Shown here: positions 1 to 11,144 of the stretch, piece by piece
Position numbering within the stretch: position 1 is the stretch's first letter
Layout of the letters: every line of letters begins with the position of its first letter
NCBI RefSeq assembly: GCF_002886045.1
Contig: NZ_CP025791.1
Coordinates: 4,231,001-4,295,000, forward strand
Origin: Flavivirga eckloniae
GTDB taxonomy: Bacteria; Bacteroidota; Bacteroidia; Flavobacteriales; Flavobacteriaceae
Direction: 5' to 3'
Length of the DNA: 64,000 nucleotides
Position numbers and translations under genes: made by a program
Notes under the pieces: generated by a model
What the model was told of the DNA's origin: nothing
Database searches by the model: none
What the model saw: the letters and a program-made list of their open reading frames with translations, nothing else

Positions 1-18
1 CAATTGAATATTTAACTA

Positions 19-150
19 ATGAAGCAAGTTTACACTTTTAGCTTAACTTTATTATTTTCATCTTTTTTAAGTTTAAATACCCAAAGTCTTTTAGGGGTAG
101 ATACTTCTATTGATTTGGCACATGCAGGATTTCAGAATGATTTTGTTTAA
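19..150 (+). CDS. Possible 43-residue exported peptide or gene remnant
   Basis: A short open frame starts with a basic residue and a hydrophobic stretch (MKQVYTFSLTLLFSSFLS), which resembles a signal peptide, and stops after 43 residues. The mature part would be only about 20 residues, so it is more likely the degraded 5' end of an exported-protein gene than a working gene. A strong terminator lies about 190 bases downstream on the same strand. I do not recognise a family. Confidence 0.2.
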   Translation: MKQVYTFSLTLLFSSFLSLNTQSLLGVDTSIDLAHAGFQNDFV

Positions 151-340
151 AACAGGAGTAGTTGGTTTTTATATAAAGCTTTTCGAACGGAGAGATTGAT
201 TAAGCTAATTTAACCAATAATTATATTTAATTAAGTAACCTTATTTTGTGTCATACTTATTATTGTAAATCCTTAAGTTTAAACACAAAAAAAGCTAGTA
301 ATTGTAATTTAAGTAGGTTTTCTTTTACTGGGCTTTTATG

Positions 341-367
341 GCTGCTCGAATACGAGCAGCTTTTTTT
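341..367 (+). terminator. Intrinsic terminator
   Basis: A perfect 8-bp stem (GCTGCTCG / CGAGCAGC) with an AATA loop is followed by seven T. The T run lies only on the plus-strand side, so it ends a plus-strand transcript, yet no convincing gene precedes it inside the window. Confidence 0.8.
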
Positions 368-1004
368 ATGAACCTTAATTTTCATTAAAACTTTACAGCT
401 ATAGACTAATAACGAAATGCCCTTTTGGAGGTGTTTGGCCTTTTTTGGGGTTTAAAAGAGAAACTAGGTTGTCTGTTTTTGATAAAGTTTTAAGCCCTAA
501 TAGCGATAACTTAACATGATTTTGCTTGTGAGCCATCTTTTTGCTATGGCAAGAAAGCTATTTGATAGACAAATCACAGGAAATATGTCTTTAGCTAACG
601 CGGTTACATGCATTAAACCGAATGGATGCAAAATTATTAAGACATGGAGTTTTCTATTATAAATAATACCCAAAACGCTGTGTTCAACACAAAAAACTAG
701 TGGTTAATAAAAAGTGATCTTAAACTTGTAAACTAGTTTTAAAAGCTGTCATATTATTGACGTCTTTTTTTGTTAAAAATAGGTCGTTTTTTTTATTTAT
801 ACGATTAAAAAGATCTTGGTGTTAATTCAGAATATCGCTTTTAAAGGGCTTTATGTTTTTATGCGGGATTCAAAAGAAGAAAATAAGCTAAAATCTAATT
901 TAAGGTGCTTTTCATGCGATTTAAGGCATTTTTAAGAAATTAACAATTGTTGATAATTATTGTATAAAGTCTCAGAAATGCTTTTTAAAGGGGGGATGAT
1001 TTTG
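368..1004. other. Gene-free stretch upstream of gyrB
   Basis: I found no credible coding frame, RNA gene or large repeat in this roughly 640-base AT-rich stretch. It may hold decayed sequence or undetected regulatory DNA. Confidence 0.5.
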
Positions 1005-1012
1005 TATATTTG
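1005..1012 (+). promoter_or_regulatory. gyrB promoter, -7 element
   Basis: TATATTTG matches the Bacteroidota -7 consensus TAnnTTTG and sits 72 bases before the gyrB start. No good -33 TTG is visible at the standard distance, so the assignment rests on the -7 box and its position. Confidence 0.5.
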
Positions 1013-1025
1013 TTAGTAACCAAAC

Positions 1026-1050
1026 AATGATGCCTTTGCATCATTTTTTT
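1026..1050 (+). promoter_or_regulatory. Terminator-like hairpin in the gyrB 5' leader
   Basis: AATGATGC-CTTT-GCATCATT is a perfect 8-bp stem followed by a T run. It lies between the putative promoter and the gyrB start codon, so it would form in the gyrB leader RNA. It could act as an attenuator, or could end a transcript arriving from upstream. Confidence 0.55.
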
Positions 1051-1054
1051 ATGA

Positions 1055-3022
<1,968 letters not shown>

Positions 3023-3090
3023 GAAGGCTTTGTAGATTAGTAATAAAGAGTTTGGTTTATAACTTGAATATAAGGAATAAGCCTAAAAAA

Positions 3091-3131
3091 CAAGAGGTCT
3101 AAAAGTAATTTTAGACCTCTTGTTTCGTTTT
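3091..3131 (+). terminator. gyrB terminator
   Basis: A perfect 14-bp stem (CAAGAGGTCTAAAA and its complement) with a GTAA loop is followed by TTTCGTTTT. A run of A precedes it, so it could also work on the minus strand. Confidence 0.85.
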
Positions 3132-3344
3132 AAAAGCAAACAGATCAAACCTTAGCGTTATATGAACATGGCTTACTTCCAAAAGAGAACCCCCAGATTT
3201 ATAATCAGGTTTATTCAACAAAGCAATCTAAATTATACGTTTTTTAAGAGAAATAATAATAGGGTACAACCCAGATATCTATTAGTATTTGCCTTCATTT
3301 TCTGATAGAAATATCGTTCAAATGCATTTTTTTTCGACAAAAAG

Positions 3345-3374
3345 TTGTTTTGCGTAGTTTTTTTTATACTTTTG
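3345..3374 (+). promoter_or_regulatory. Promoter of the DUF6588-like gene
   Basis: TTG at 3345-3347, a 19-base spacer and TACTTTTG at 3367-3374 fit the Bacteroidota -33/-7 consensus. Transcription would start near 3381, which supports the ATG at 3398 and excludes an upstream in-frame ATG at 3350. Confidence 0.65.
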
Positions 3375-3397
3375 TTTCAACCAAATTTAATAAAAGG

Positions 3398-4399
3398 ATG
3401 AAAAAAATAACCTTATTATGTTTACTATTTTTAGTAACTCATGTATCTCGTTCGCAAGAACTTGAAAGTATTTTACTTGCAGCTAGAGATGACGCAAACA
3501 AATTAACAGCAGCTTATATCAGTCCTGCAATGAAAGGGTTGATTTATGGCATGAATAGTGGATGGTATCATACTGCCAAAGCCCATAAAAAATTAGGTTT
3601 CGATATTACAATTGGTCTAAACGCTTCAATGGTTCCATCAAAAGATGAATTATTTGATATTGCAAGTTTGGGATTAACGAGTATAAACGCACCGGGATCT
3701 ACTTTAACTCCAACAGTAGCTGGTTCAGGCGATGGTGTTATGTTAAATGTTGACGGAACCGTTCAAGGCCAAGTAGTAACAGCATCTTTTCAAATGCCCG
3801 AAGGTATAAATGATGATTTGCCTTTAGGAGCCGTACCAACGCCAACCATACAGGTGGGTGTAGGATTGCCTTATAAATTTGATGTTATGTTACGTGCCGT
3901 TCCTAAAGTAGGGAGCGACGATGTAAAAACTAGCCTTTTCGGGGTAGGTCTTAAAAAAGAAATAACCAGCATTTTTGGTCCCTTAGACAAATTGCCATTA
4001 CACGTTTCATTATTAGGAGCATTTACTACTATGAACTTAGATTATGGTATTGACGGTAACACTATACCTGGACAGAACCAAAATGCAGAGTTCAAATTAA
4101 ACTCATATACATTTCAAGCCATAGGTTCATTAAACTTTCCAGTTATTAATATTTATGGAGGACTTGGATATACCGGAGGTAGTTCAACATTAAAAATGTT
4201 AGGTACTTACGAGTTGCAATACGATAACATTCCAACTGTTATACCAGTAACAGACCCTATAAGCCTAGATTTTAATGCAGGTGGTTTTAGAACAACATTA
4301 GGTGTTAGACTAAGCCTAGGATTCTTTAAGCTTTTTGCAGATTATACCTTACAAGAGTATAATACATTATCTGCAGGAATGGCGTTTAGTTTTAGATAA
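3398..4399 (+). CDS. Exported beta-rich protein, DUF6588-like
   Basis: 333 residues. A signal peptide (about residues 1-20, ending VSRSQ) is followed by an N-terminal segment with the LLAARDDANKLTAAYISPAMKGL pattern, split here as 'LLAARDDANK' and 'YISPAMKGL', and a GWYHTAKAHK motif. Both are familiar from a flavobacterial family I recall as DUF6588. The rest consists of alternating short strands rich in Gly, Thr and aromatic residues and ends in an aromatic (FSFR), as expected for an outer-membrane beta-barrel. No enzymatic motif is visible. The start at 3398 was chosen because the longer frame begins inside the promoter. The gene is flanked by terminators and appears to be transcribed alone. 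The role is unknown. Confidence 0.75.
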   Translation: MKKITLLCLLFLVTHVSRSQELESILLAARDDANKLTAAYISPAMKGLIYGMNSGWYHTAKAHKKLGFDITIGLNASMVPSKDELFDIASLGLTSINAPGSTLTPTVAGSGDGVMLNVDGTVQGQVVTASFQMPEGINDDLPLGAVPTPTIQVGVGLPYKFDVMLRAVPKVGSDDVKTSLFGVGLKKEITSIFGPLDKLPLHVSLLGAFTTMNLDYGIDGNTIPGQNQNAEFKLNSYTFQAIGSLNFPVINIYGGLGYTGGSSTLKMLGTYELQYDNIPTVIPVTDPISLDFNAGGFRTTLGVRLSLGFFKLFADYTLQEYNTLSAGMAFSFR

Positions 4400-4455
4400 A
4401 AAAACATAACTAAAGTCATTCAGCTTTAGTTAGTTTATATTTCGTAGTTAGTTTT

Positions 4456-4487
4456 AAAAGTACAGGATTTAATCCTGTACTTTTTTT
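4456..4487 (+). terminator. Intrinsic terminator
   Basis: GTACAGGA / TCCTGTAC stem with a 5-base loop, flanked by A's upstream and seven T downstream. Confidence 0.85.
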
Positions 4488-4507
4488 ATTTAAAGTATAT
4501 TAATTCG

Positions 4508-4515
4508 TAGTTTTG
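4508..4515 (+). promoter_or_regulatory. Candidate mdh promoter, -7 element
   Basis: TAGTTTTG fits TAnnTTTG and lies about 113 bases before the mdh start. No clear -33 element is visible. Confidence 0.35.
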
Positions 4516-4628
4516 CATGATCAAAATCATATAATAAAGGCTTTAAAATTGCGAGATTTGCATAGTAAAGTTTTATTAAGATTAGGAATAATTAACGGAG
4601 TTATAAATAACTTAAAAAAATAGAATAA

Positions 4629-5561
4629 ATGAAAGTAACAGTTGTAGGAGCAGGAGCAGTAGGTGCCAGTTGTGCAGAATATATTGCTATCAAAGATTTT
4701 GCTTCAGAAGTCGTTTTATTAGATATTAAAGAGGGGTATGCAGAAGGAAAAGCCATGGATTTAATGCAATGTGCATCATTAAATGGTTTCGATACTAAAA
4801 TTACTGGTGTAACAAACGATTACAGTAAAACTGCAAATAGTGACATTTGTGTAATTACTTCAGGAATTCCTCGTAAACCAGGTATGACTCGTGAAGAATT
4901 AATAGGAATTAACGCTGGTATTGTAAAAACAGTATCTACAAGCTTAATAGAGCACTCGCCAAATACTATTCTTATAGTAGTGAGTAACCCTATGGATACT
5001 ATGACTTATTTAGCACATAAAGCAACTAACCTACCAAAAAACAGAATTATTGGTATGGGTGGTGCTTTAGATTCTGCTCGTTTTAAATACAGATTGGCTG
5101 AAGCTTTAGGAGCTCCTATTAGTGATGTAGATGGAATGGTTATTGGAGGCCATAGCGATGTTGGTATGGTGCCATTAACAAGCCATGCAACAAGAAACAG
5201 TGTTAGAGTATCTGAGTTTTTAAGTGAAGAACGATTAAATCAGGTAAAAGAAGATACAAAAGTAGGAGGTGCAACGCTTACCAAATTATTAGGAACTTCT
5301 GCGTGGTATGCACCAGGAGCAGCAGTTAGTGGTTTAGTACAAGCTATAGCTTGCGACCAGAAAAAAATGTTCCCATGTTCTACACTTTTAGAGGGGGAGT
5401 ATGGTTTAAATGATATTTGTATTGGTGTGCCTGTTATTTTAGGTAAGAATGGTATAGAAAGTATTGTTGATGTACCACTTAGCGATGCCGAAAAAGCACA
5501 TATGCAAACCAGTGCCGAAGGTGTTAGAAAAACAAATGGACTACTAGAGGTAGAAGTTTAA
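4629..5561 (+). CDS. mdh: Malate dehydrogenase
   Basis: NAD-dependent oxidation of malate to oxaloacetate in the TCA cycle; cytoplasmic. 310 residues, the length of the LDH-like MDH class. The Rossmann motif GAGAVG is at residues 7-12, and the acidic D32 at the end of beta-2 selects NAD. The active-site loop has R82 and R88 (IPRKPGMTREE), the substrate-binding N120 lies in VSNPMD, D148 and R151 in LDSAR, and the catalytic histidine H175 in GGHSD. The gyrB-mdh-secDF order is common in Flavobacteriaceae. A terminator-like hairpin follows within 30 bases of the stop. Confidence 0.96.
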   Translation: MKVTVVGAGAVGASCAEYIAIKDFASEVVLLDIKEGYAEGKAMDLMQCASLNGFDTKITGVTNDYSKTANSDICVITSGIPRKPGMTREELIGINAGIVKTVSTSLIEHSPNTILIVVSNPMDTMTYLAHKATNLPKNRIIGMGGALDSARFKYRLAEALGAPISDVDGMVIGGHSDVGMVPLTSHATRNSVRVSEFLSEERLNQVKEDTKVGGATLTKLLGTSAWYAPGAAVSGLVQAIACDQKKMFPCSTLLEGEYGLNDICIGVPVILGKNGIESIVDVPLSDAEKAHMQTSAEGVRKTNGLLEVEV

Positions 5562-5586
5562 AAGTTTATTCTTTTTAAATATATTT

Positions 5587-5616
5587 GAGGCTACCAAAAT
5601 TTGGTAGCCTCATTTA
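5587..5616 (+). terminator. Terminator-like hairpin after mdh
   Basis: GAGGCTACC / GGTAGCCTC, 9-bp perfect stem with an AAAATTT loop and a weak ATTTAATTT tail. The next gene's ATG (5628) lies just beyond it, so some read-through from mdh is plausible. Confidence 0.65.
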
Positions 5617-5627
5617 ATTTATACCTT

Positions 5628-6569
5628 ATGAAGATAACTTATGCCTATTTAATTTTTGCCTTGATTTTATTATCATGCGATGCTTTTAAAGAAAAGCATG
5701 AGCATTTGTTTATCTATGGATTTGAAAATAAAAAGACTTTTCCGCAGCAAGGCATATCCGAAACTATTCAAGTTTTAAAGAAAAGACTCGATGCATATGG
5801 AGTAAGCGATTTTGAAGTCAAGAGATATCAAGATAAAAATATAAGCGTAAAGATTAATGCGCATAATCTGGATAACGAAAGAGTTGATAGGTTACTTCTA
5901 AACCAAGGAAAACTTGAATTTTGGGAACTGCATATAGGGGAGGATTTTCATCCTTTTTTAGGAGAGGTTAATGATGAATTTGTCACTAAAGAAGATAATG
6001 ATAGTCTCAAAATAAACCCATTGTTTGATAGGATCGTTGGAGTTGGTTATTCTGGAGGACCAGTGCTTTTTCGGTCAAAATCGGAAGATACGGCTGCAGT
6101 TAATTCATTATTGAAAAGAAACGAAATTAAATTTCATTTGCCTTCAGAGTTTAAAAACACGAAGTTTTTATGGGGAATCGCAGACAGTGATGGTTTCCAT
6201 CCATTGTATGCCGCTAAATCCAATAGAGAAAATATGCCACCCCTTACCGGAGAATTTGTAAAAGAAGCACGTATGAATTATGATGTAGTTGGAAGACCAT
6301 GTATTTCTATGGTTATGAATGAAGAAGGCGCTTTACGTTGGGAAAGAATCACAGGAAATGCATATAGGAATAATACATGTATTGCTGTGACCTTAAATAA
6401 TTTGGTGCAATCTGCTCCAGGTGTTGTTTCTGGTCCGATAAAAGGAGGTAAAACAGAAATCTCTGGTAATTATACACTGGAAGAGGCTCAAGATTTGGCA
6501 ATTATTTTAACGTCTCAGAAACATATTCCTAAGTTAAATCTATTGCAATATTCAAAAAGCAAAAAATAG
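5628..6569 (+). CDS. Lipoprotein formed by a stand-alone SecD P1-like domain
   Basis: 313 residues. A lipoprotein signal (MKITYAYLIFALILLSC, lipid-bearing C17) precedes a region colinear with the periplasmic P1 domain of the SecDF encoded 1 kb downstream. Matching segments include KKRLDAYGV (KRIDEFGV in SecDF), LEFWE (LEFWD), NPLFD...GYSGGPV (NPIFD...GYQGGPI), MPPLTGE (TPPLSGS) and SAPGVVSGPIKGG (SAPGVTTGPIAGG). The transmembrane channel helices of SecD are absent. Known: SecD P1 binds emerging substrates at the outer face of the inner membrane. Inference: this protein arose by duplication of the secDF P1 region and may assist or modulate export. ATG 5628 was chosen over an in-frame TTG at 5601 inside the mdh terminator. 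Confidence 0.8.
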   Translation: MKITYAYLIFALILLSCDAFKEKHEHLFIYGFENKKTFPQQGISETIQVLKKRLDAYGVSDFEVKRYQDKNISVKINAHNLDNERVDRLLLNQGKLEFWELHIGEDFHPFLGEVNDEFVTKEDNDSLKINPLFDRIVGVGYSGGPVLFRSKSEDTAAVNSLLKRNEIKFHLPSEFKNTKFLWGIADSDGFHPLYAAKSNRENMPPLTGEFVKEARMNYDVVGRPCISMVMNEEGALRWERITGNAYRNNTCIAVTLNNLVQSAPGVVSGPIKGGKTEISGNYTLEEAQDLAIILTSQKHIPKLNLLQYSKSKK

Positions 6570-6605
6570 TTTAATATCCAATAGTTTAAACAGATATTTA
6601 TAAGT

Positions 6606-6636
6606 AAAGACAGTAGATATACTGTCTTTATTTTTT
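6606..6636 (+). terminator. Intrinsic terminator
   Basis: AAAGACAGTA / TACTGTCTTT, 10-bp perfect stem with a GATA loop, followed by ATTTTTT. The next promoter overlaps its tail. Confidence 0.85.
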
Positions 6637-6643
6637 ATATTTG
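6636..6643 (+). promoter_or_regulatory. Promoter -7 element before the reduced P1-like gene
   Basis: TATATTTG directly follows the terminator of the upstream gene and lies 88 bases before the ATG at 6731. Confidence 0.45.
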
Positions 6644-6730
6644 GGGCTTAAAACATCCAAAGTACCATTTCAACAATAAAGAAACGGTTTTTGTGGTGTT
6701 AACCCTTTGAAAAATAATAGATAAACGCGC

Positions 6731-7345
6731 ATGAAAGCGAAATGGTACTTTAGTACTTTAATTATAGCCCTTACATTATTGGGTGTTAGCCAGAAGCAAA
6801 TTTCTGTACCAAATCAGGAAATTGTTATGGAGTTTATCTATGATGAGGTTACTACAGACGATGTTCAAAATGCGATTGCAGTTGTAAAGAAACAGTTGCA
6901 AACACTGGGGATAGATAATGTAAAAGTAGGTGAGAAGGCAGATGGAAGACTGAAAATTACATATTACAGCGATGTTAATGTAGACCATGTAAAAAGAGTA
7001 CTTTCCAAAGAAAAGAATCTAGAACTAGATTACGCTTCACAGCAACAAGATAAAAAACACAATAAACTTCCAAACAACGAAAACACAAACGGTTATAACC
7101 TGAATGTGTATGAAATCCAAAAGGGTGCCGATAGCGATTCTAGCCTAAATGGAACCTATGTTGTAGAGTTAAAACATGAATATGATCGATCTTATAATCC
7201 TAATCTATACATAAGCATAATAGGTAGCGATGAAAAAGATCAAATTACAGAAGTAGCATATAGAGTTCGTAAAAATATTGCCATTGCAATAGATAATATG
7301 TCTCATTGTGTGCCAGATGTTAGGGCGGGGCCTTCTTTCATATAA
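6731..7345 (+). CDS. Small exported protein, reduced SecD P1-like fold
   Basis: 204 residues. An N-terminal hydrophobic signal (about residues 1-22) is followed by a segment with the beta-alpha-beta pattern of the SecD P1 base: a helix with VVKKQLQTLGI, then LKITYYSDVNVDHVKRVL and NLELDYA, which parallels KRIDEFGV...RILVELPGV...RAIRLLQNTAQLEFW in SecDF. Near the C-terminus IAIAIDNMSH...VPDVRAGP parallels IAIVLDDIVYSAPGVTTGP, and the protein then stops abruptly. A hydrophilic linker of about 40 residues lies between. I read it as a shrunken second derivative of the P1 domain, next to the larger lipoprotein copy and secDF. It has no lipobox. The function is unknown. Confidence 0.65.
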   Translation: MKAKWYFSTLIIALTLLGVSQKQISVPNQEIVMEFIYDEVTTDDVQNAIAVVKKQLQTLGIDNVKVGEKADGRLKITYYSDVNVDHVKRVLSKEKNLELDYASQQQDKKHNKLPNNENTNGYNLNVYEIQKGADSDSSLNGTYVVELKHEYDRSYNPNLYISIIGSDEKDQITEVAYRVRKNIAIAIDNMSHCVPDVRAGPSFI

Positions 7346-7563
7346 ATTCTTAAACCAATGCTTTTTACATAACTAATGGTTGCAAACCATTGAAAAAGAA
7401 ACACACCGTTTAAAAAGCATTTCCCAAAAAATAATATATAATAAGATTGTTTTTAATAGAAAATCATAACAATCTTGTTTAAAACTATAAAAAACCATTG
7501 TCAAATTATGAGGTGAAATATATACTCACCCATATTTAAAAATTTGACTTAAATAATAGAATA

Positions 7564-10554
7564 ATGCAAAATAAAGGACTAGTACAACTATTTGCTATTT
7601 TGTTCGGGTTGGTAAGTATTTACCAATTATCGTTTACATTTAAAGCAAATCGAATAGAGAGTAATGCCGAGGAGATGGCTATTAACAAAATTCCGGAATC
7701 GGAAGAAGATTATAGAGCCAAAAGAAGCCAAGAAGAGGTTGATTATTTAGAATCGATAGCAACCGATACTGTTTTTAATCTTGGTATAGCCAAGTTTACA
7801 TATAACGAGGTTAAAGAAAAAGCAATGCCTTTAGGTTTAGACCTTAAAGGTGGGGTTAGTGTGACTTTACAAATATCTGTAAGAGATATTTTGGAAGGGT
7901 TGGCAAATAAAAGTAAAGACCCAGCATTCAATAAAGCGTTAGATGACGCTATCGAGCTTCAAAAAGATGCACAGGAATCATATTTAGAATCTTTTTTCAG
8001 AGCTTTCGATGCTGTTAAAGGAGATACGAAATTAGCATCACCAGATATTTTTTATACAAAAGATTTAGATGGTGAAATTAATAGTAATATGTCTGACGAT
8101 GAGGTTAAGCAAGTTATTGAAAGAAAAGTAGATGAGTCTATCGTTTCTGCTTTTGAAGTATTACGTAAACGTATTGATGAATTTGGTGTAACACAACCAA
8201 CCATTCAACGTCTTGGTAATTCTGGTCGTATTTTAGTTGAACTACCAGGTGTTAAAGATAAAGAACGTGCTATAAGATTACTACAAAATACGGCACAGTT
8301 GGAATTTTGGGATGCTTATAAAGGAGAACAGTTTTTTGGCTTTTTAGCACAAGCAAACAATCTTTTAAAAGAATCTGTTAAGCCTAAAGCTACGGAAACA
8401 GAACAAGAGCCTCAAGATGGAGAAAGTACAGATGAGGACAACATTGATGAACTTTTAGGAGATGCTACTACAGATTCTACAGCAGTAGATACAGAGGTTA
8501 ATCCTATATTCGATTTATTAAAAGGACAAGGTTACCAAGGAGGTCCTATTATTGGAAGATTCGCACTTAAAGATAAAGCGACACTTTTAGATTACTTAAA
8601 CAAACCAGAGGTAAAAGCTTTACTACCTGTAGAACAACGTTATGCTAAATTTGTTTTTGGGAAACCAGATAAGGATAGCGAAATAGTAGATTTATATGCC
8701 TTAGTAGGTAATAGAGATAATACACCACCTTTAAGTGGATCTGTTATTGTAGATGCTCGTAATCAATTTGGACCAGCAGGTAAGCCAGAAGTTTCAATGC
8801 AGATGAATGCAAAGGGAGCTAAGATCTGGGAAGCTATGACGGGTAAAGCATACAATCAGCAAAGCCAAATAGCAATTGTTTTAGACGATATTGTATACTC
8901 TGCACCAGGCGTTACAACGGGACCTATTGCAGGCGGTAACTCTTCAATTTCTGGAAACTTTACATTAAATGAAGCTGTCGATTTAGCAAACGTATTACGT
9001 GCAGGTAAATTACCAGCATCTGCAGATATTATTCAAAGTGAAGTCGTAGGACCATCTTTAGGACAAGAAGCTATTGATAGTGGTACAATGTCATTCTTAA
9101 TCGCATTGGTATTAGTATTAATTTGGATGGTATTCTATTACGGTAAAGTTGGTGGCTTTGCAGATATTGCTATGCTATTAAACATTTTATTAATCTTTGG
9201 TATTCTATCTGGATTAGGAGCTGTATTAACGTTACCTGGTATTGCAGGTATCGTATTAACGATAGGTATGTCGGTGGATGCTAACGTACTTATATACGAG
9301 CGTGTTCGGGAAGAGTTAACCAAAGGAAAAGGGAAAAAAGAAGCTATTAAAGATGGTTTTGGTAATGCCTTGTCTTCTATTTTAGATGCGAATATTACAA
9401 CAGGTTTAACAGCATTAATACTATTCATATTTGGTTCAGGACCAATTAAAGGATTTGCAACGACCTTATTAATTGGTATTGGTACATCGCTATTTACAGC
9501 TATTTTCATTACCAGATTGTTAATTGATTGGTATGCAAATAAAGAAGGTAGATTAGATTTTTCTACAACGCTTACAAAAAACCTTTTCAGAAATATAAAT
9601 ATCAAATTCCTTGAAAAGCGAAAAATAGCTTATATCATTTCAGGGACTTTTATTGTTGTAAGTTTAGGATCATTATTTACTAATAGCTTAGATCAAGGTG
9701 TAGATTTTGTTGGAGGTAGAACATATCAAGTACGTTTTGCTCAAGATGTAAGTGCTTCAGAAATTACAGGCGTATTATCTAAGCCAGATGTTTTTGGTAG
9801 CGCAGATGCAAAAACTTTTGGAGATGCAAACCAATTGAAAATCACAACCAAATTTCAAGTAAATGAAACGGGAGCAGAAGTTGATGAAGCAATTAGAGTA
9901 TCATTATTTAATGCTTTACAACCATATTTAAACGGTATGTCTTACGAAGGTTTTATTAGTGATTCAGATACTAAGACTACTGGTTTAATGAAATCTTATA
10001 AAGTAAGTCCAACTATTGCAGATGATATTAAACAAGCATCATTCTGGGCGATTTTAGGATCTTTAATTGTAGTATTCCTTTATATCTTAATTCGTTTTAA
10101 AAGATGGCAATTCTCATTAGGTGCGGTTTCGGCAGTATTCCATGATGTATTAATTGTACTAGGTATATTCTCGTTAACTTATAAGTTTATGCCATTTAAC
10201 ATGGAAATAGATCAGGCATTTATTGCAGCTATTTTAACAGTTATTGGGTATTCGTTAAATGATACGGTGGTTGTGTTCGATAGAATTCGTGAATTCTTTA
10301 ACGAGCATGGTAACTGGGAATTCAATCGTGTTGTAAACGTATCACTTAGCAGTACATTAAGTAGAACGTTAAATACCTCATTAACTACTTTAGTAGTATT
10401 ATTGGCTATCTTTATTTTTGGTGGAGACTCAATTAGAGGCTTTATGTTTGCATTAATAGTAGGTGTTATAGTAGGTACTTATTCATCTTTGTTTATTGCA
10501 ACACCAATCATGTATGATACAGTTCAAAAGCTAGAAGCAAAGAAAAAGCAATAA
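7564..10554 (+). CDS. secDF: Protein translocase subunit SecDF (fused)
   Basis: 996-residue RND-type accessory motor of the Sec translocon that uses the proton gradient to complete protein export. TM1 is at residues 5-25. The SecD D1 signature GLDLKGGVSVTLQ lies near 90-103. The large periplasmic P1 domain follows and holds an acidic, Ser/Thr-rich insert around 275-318. SecD membrane helices follow from about 510, with GMSVDANVLIYERVREEL near 568. The SecF half begins near 680 and has VDFVGGRTYQVRF and, near 894, GYSLNDTVVVFDRIREF, the conserved Asp/Arg pairs linked to proton movement. Fusion of SecD and SecF is usual in Bacteroidota. The long AT-rich leader (7346-7563) shows no clear promoter. 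Confidence 0.96.
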   Translation: MQNKGLVQLFAILFGLVSIYQLSFTFKANRIESNAEEMAINKIPESEEDYRAKRSQEEVDYLESIATDTVFNLGIAKFTYNEVKEKAMPLGLDLKGGVSVTLQISVRDILEGLANKSKDPAFNKALDDAIELQKDAQESYLESFFRAFDAVKGDTKLASPDIFYTKDLDGEINSNMSDDEVKQVIERKVDESIVSAFEVLRKRIDEFGVTQPTIQRLGNSGRILVELPGVKDKERAIRLLQNTAQLEFWDAYKGEQFFGFLAQANNLLKESVKPKATETEQEPQDGESTDEDNIDELLGDATTDSTAVDTEVNPIFDLLKGQGYQGGPIIGRFALKDKATLLDYLNKPEVKALLPVEQRYAKFVFGKPDKDSEIVDLYALVGNRDNTPPLSGSVIVDARNQFGPAGKPEVSMQMNAKGAKIWEAMTGKAYNQQSQIAIVLDDIVYSAPGVTTGPIAGGNSSISGNFTLNEAVDLANVLRAGKLPASADIIQSEVVGPSLGQEAIDSGTMSFLIALVLVLIWMVFYYGKVGGFADIAMLLNILLIFGILSGLGAVLTLPGIAGIVLTIGMSVDANVLIYERVREELTKGKGKKEAIKDGFGNALSSILDANITTGLTALILFIFGSGPIKGFATTLLIGIGTSLFTAIFITRLLIDWYANKEGRLDFSTTLTKNLFRNINIKFLEKRKIAYIISGTFIVVSLGSLFTNSLDQGVDFVGGRTYQVRFAQDVSASEITGVLSKPDVFGSADAKTFGDANQLKITTKFQVNETGAEVDEAIRVSLFNALQPYLNGMSYEGFISDSDTKTTGLMKSYKVSPTIADDIKQASFWAILGSLIVVFLYILIRFKRWQFSLGAVSAVFHDVLIVLGIFSLTYKFMPFNMEIDQAFIAAILTVIGYSLNDTVVVFDRIREFFNEHGNWEFNRVVNVSLSSTLSRTLNTSLTTLVVLLAIFIFGGDSIRGFMFALIVGVIVGTYSSLFIATPIMYDTVQKLEAKKKQ

Positions 10555-10589
10555 AACTAGCTTAAACAACATATTTTTCTTCATAATGA

Positions 10590-10626
10590 AAGCCCATCAA
10601 CGTTTGTTGATGGGCTTCTTTATTTT
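10590..10626 (+). terminator. secDF terminator
   Basis: AAGCCCATCAAC / GTTGATGGGCTT, 12-bp perfect stem with a GTTT loop, followed by CTTTATTTT. Confidence 0.9.
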
Positions 10627-10806
10627 GCTATTCAAAGGTTAGAGGCAAGTGTTTCTCAGGTGTGTATTTATGTGGTGTTTGTAGCGTAGTCCTATCTTTT
10701 TCTATAGATTTATCTTAACATTTAATTCATTTTACTGCCTTAAACAGGTAACGAAAAATTAACTTTAAACTGAGAGAAAATTATCTTATAACTATATGAA
10801 AAGTAG

Positions 10807-10814
10807 TATATTTG
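10807..10814 (+). promoter_or_regulatory. Candidate distal promoter of the DUF1080 gene
   Basis: TATATTTG fits the -7 consensus. If used, it gives a leader of about 665 bases before the ATG at 11487. No gene lies in between. Confidence 0.35.
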
Positions 10815-11144
10815 CAAAATAATAATAAGGCTAAAAACTTCATTGTAAAATTAATAAGAAGCACATGAATTTTTAGAACAAGATGGAATTGGAAATTATT
10901 TCATGAACGTAAAAAAAGAATAATAAACCCCTAATCTAAATTGTTTTATTTAATAAAAATAAAGAACTATTTAACTTAATCCACTAACAGGTTGTATCTA
11001 ATTTCATTTCTGAGATAAGAGCATATCGAAACAATTGAAGAGAATAAAAGTAACTTCATTAACTTCTTAATAACCTATTAAGTATTAATTCAATTTAAAA
11101 ATTTCTTGAAACGGTATAGTAGCAATTATTCATTAAGGTCTGCC

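Noticed and set aside
5601-5627. TTG start for the P1-like lipoprotein
   Set aside because: It lies in the mdh terminator hairpin and would place nine residues ahead of a good lipoprotein signal that starts at ATG 5628.
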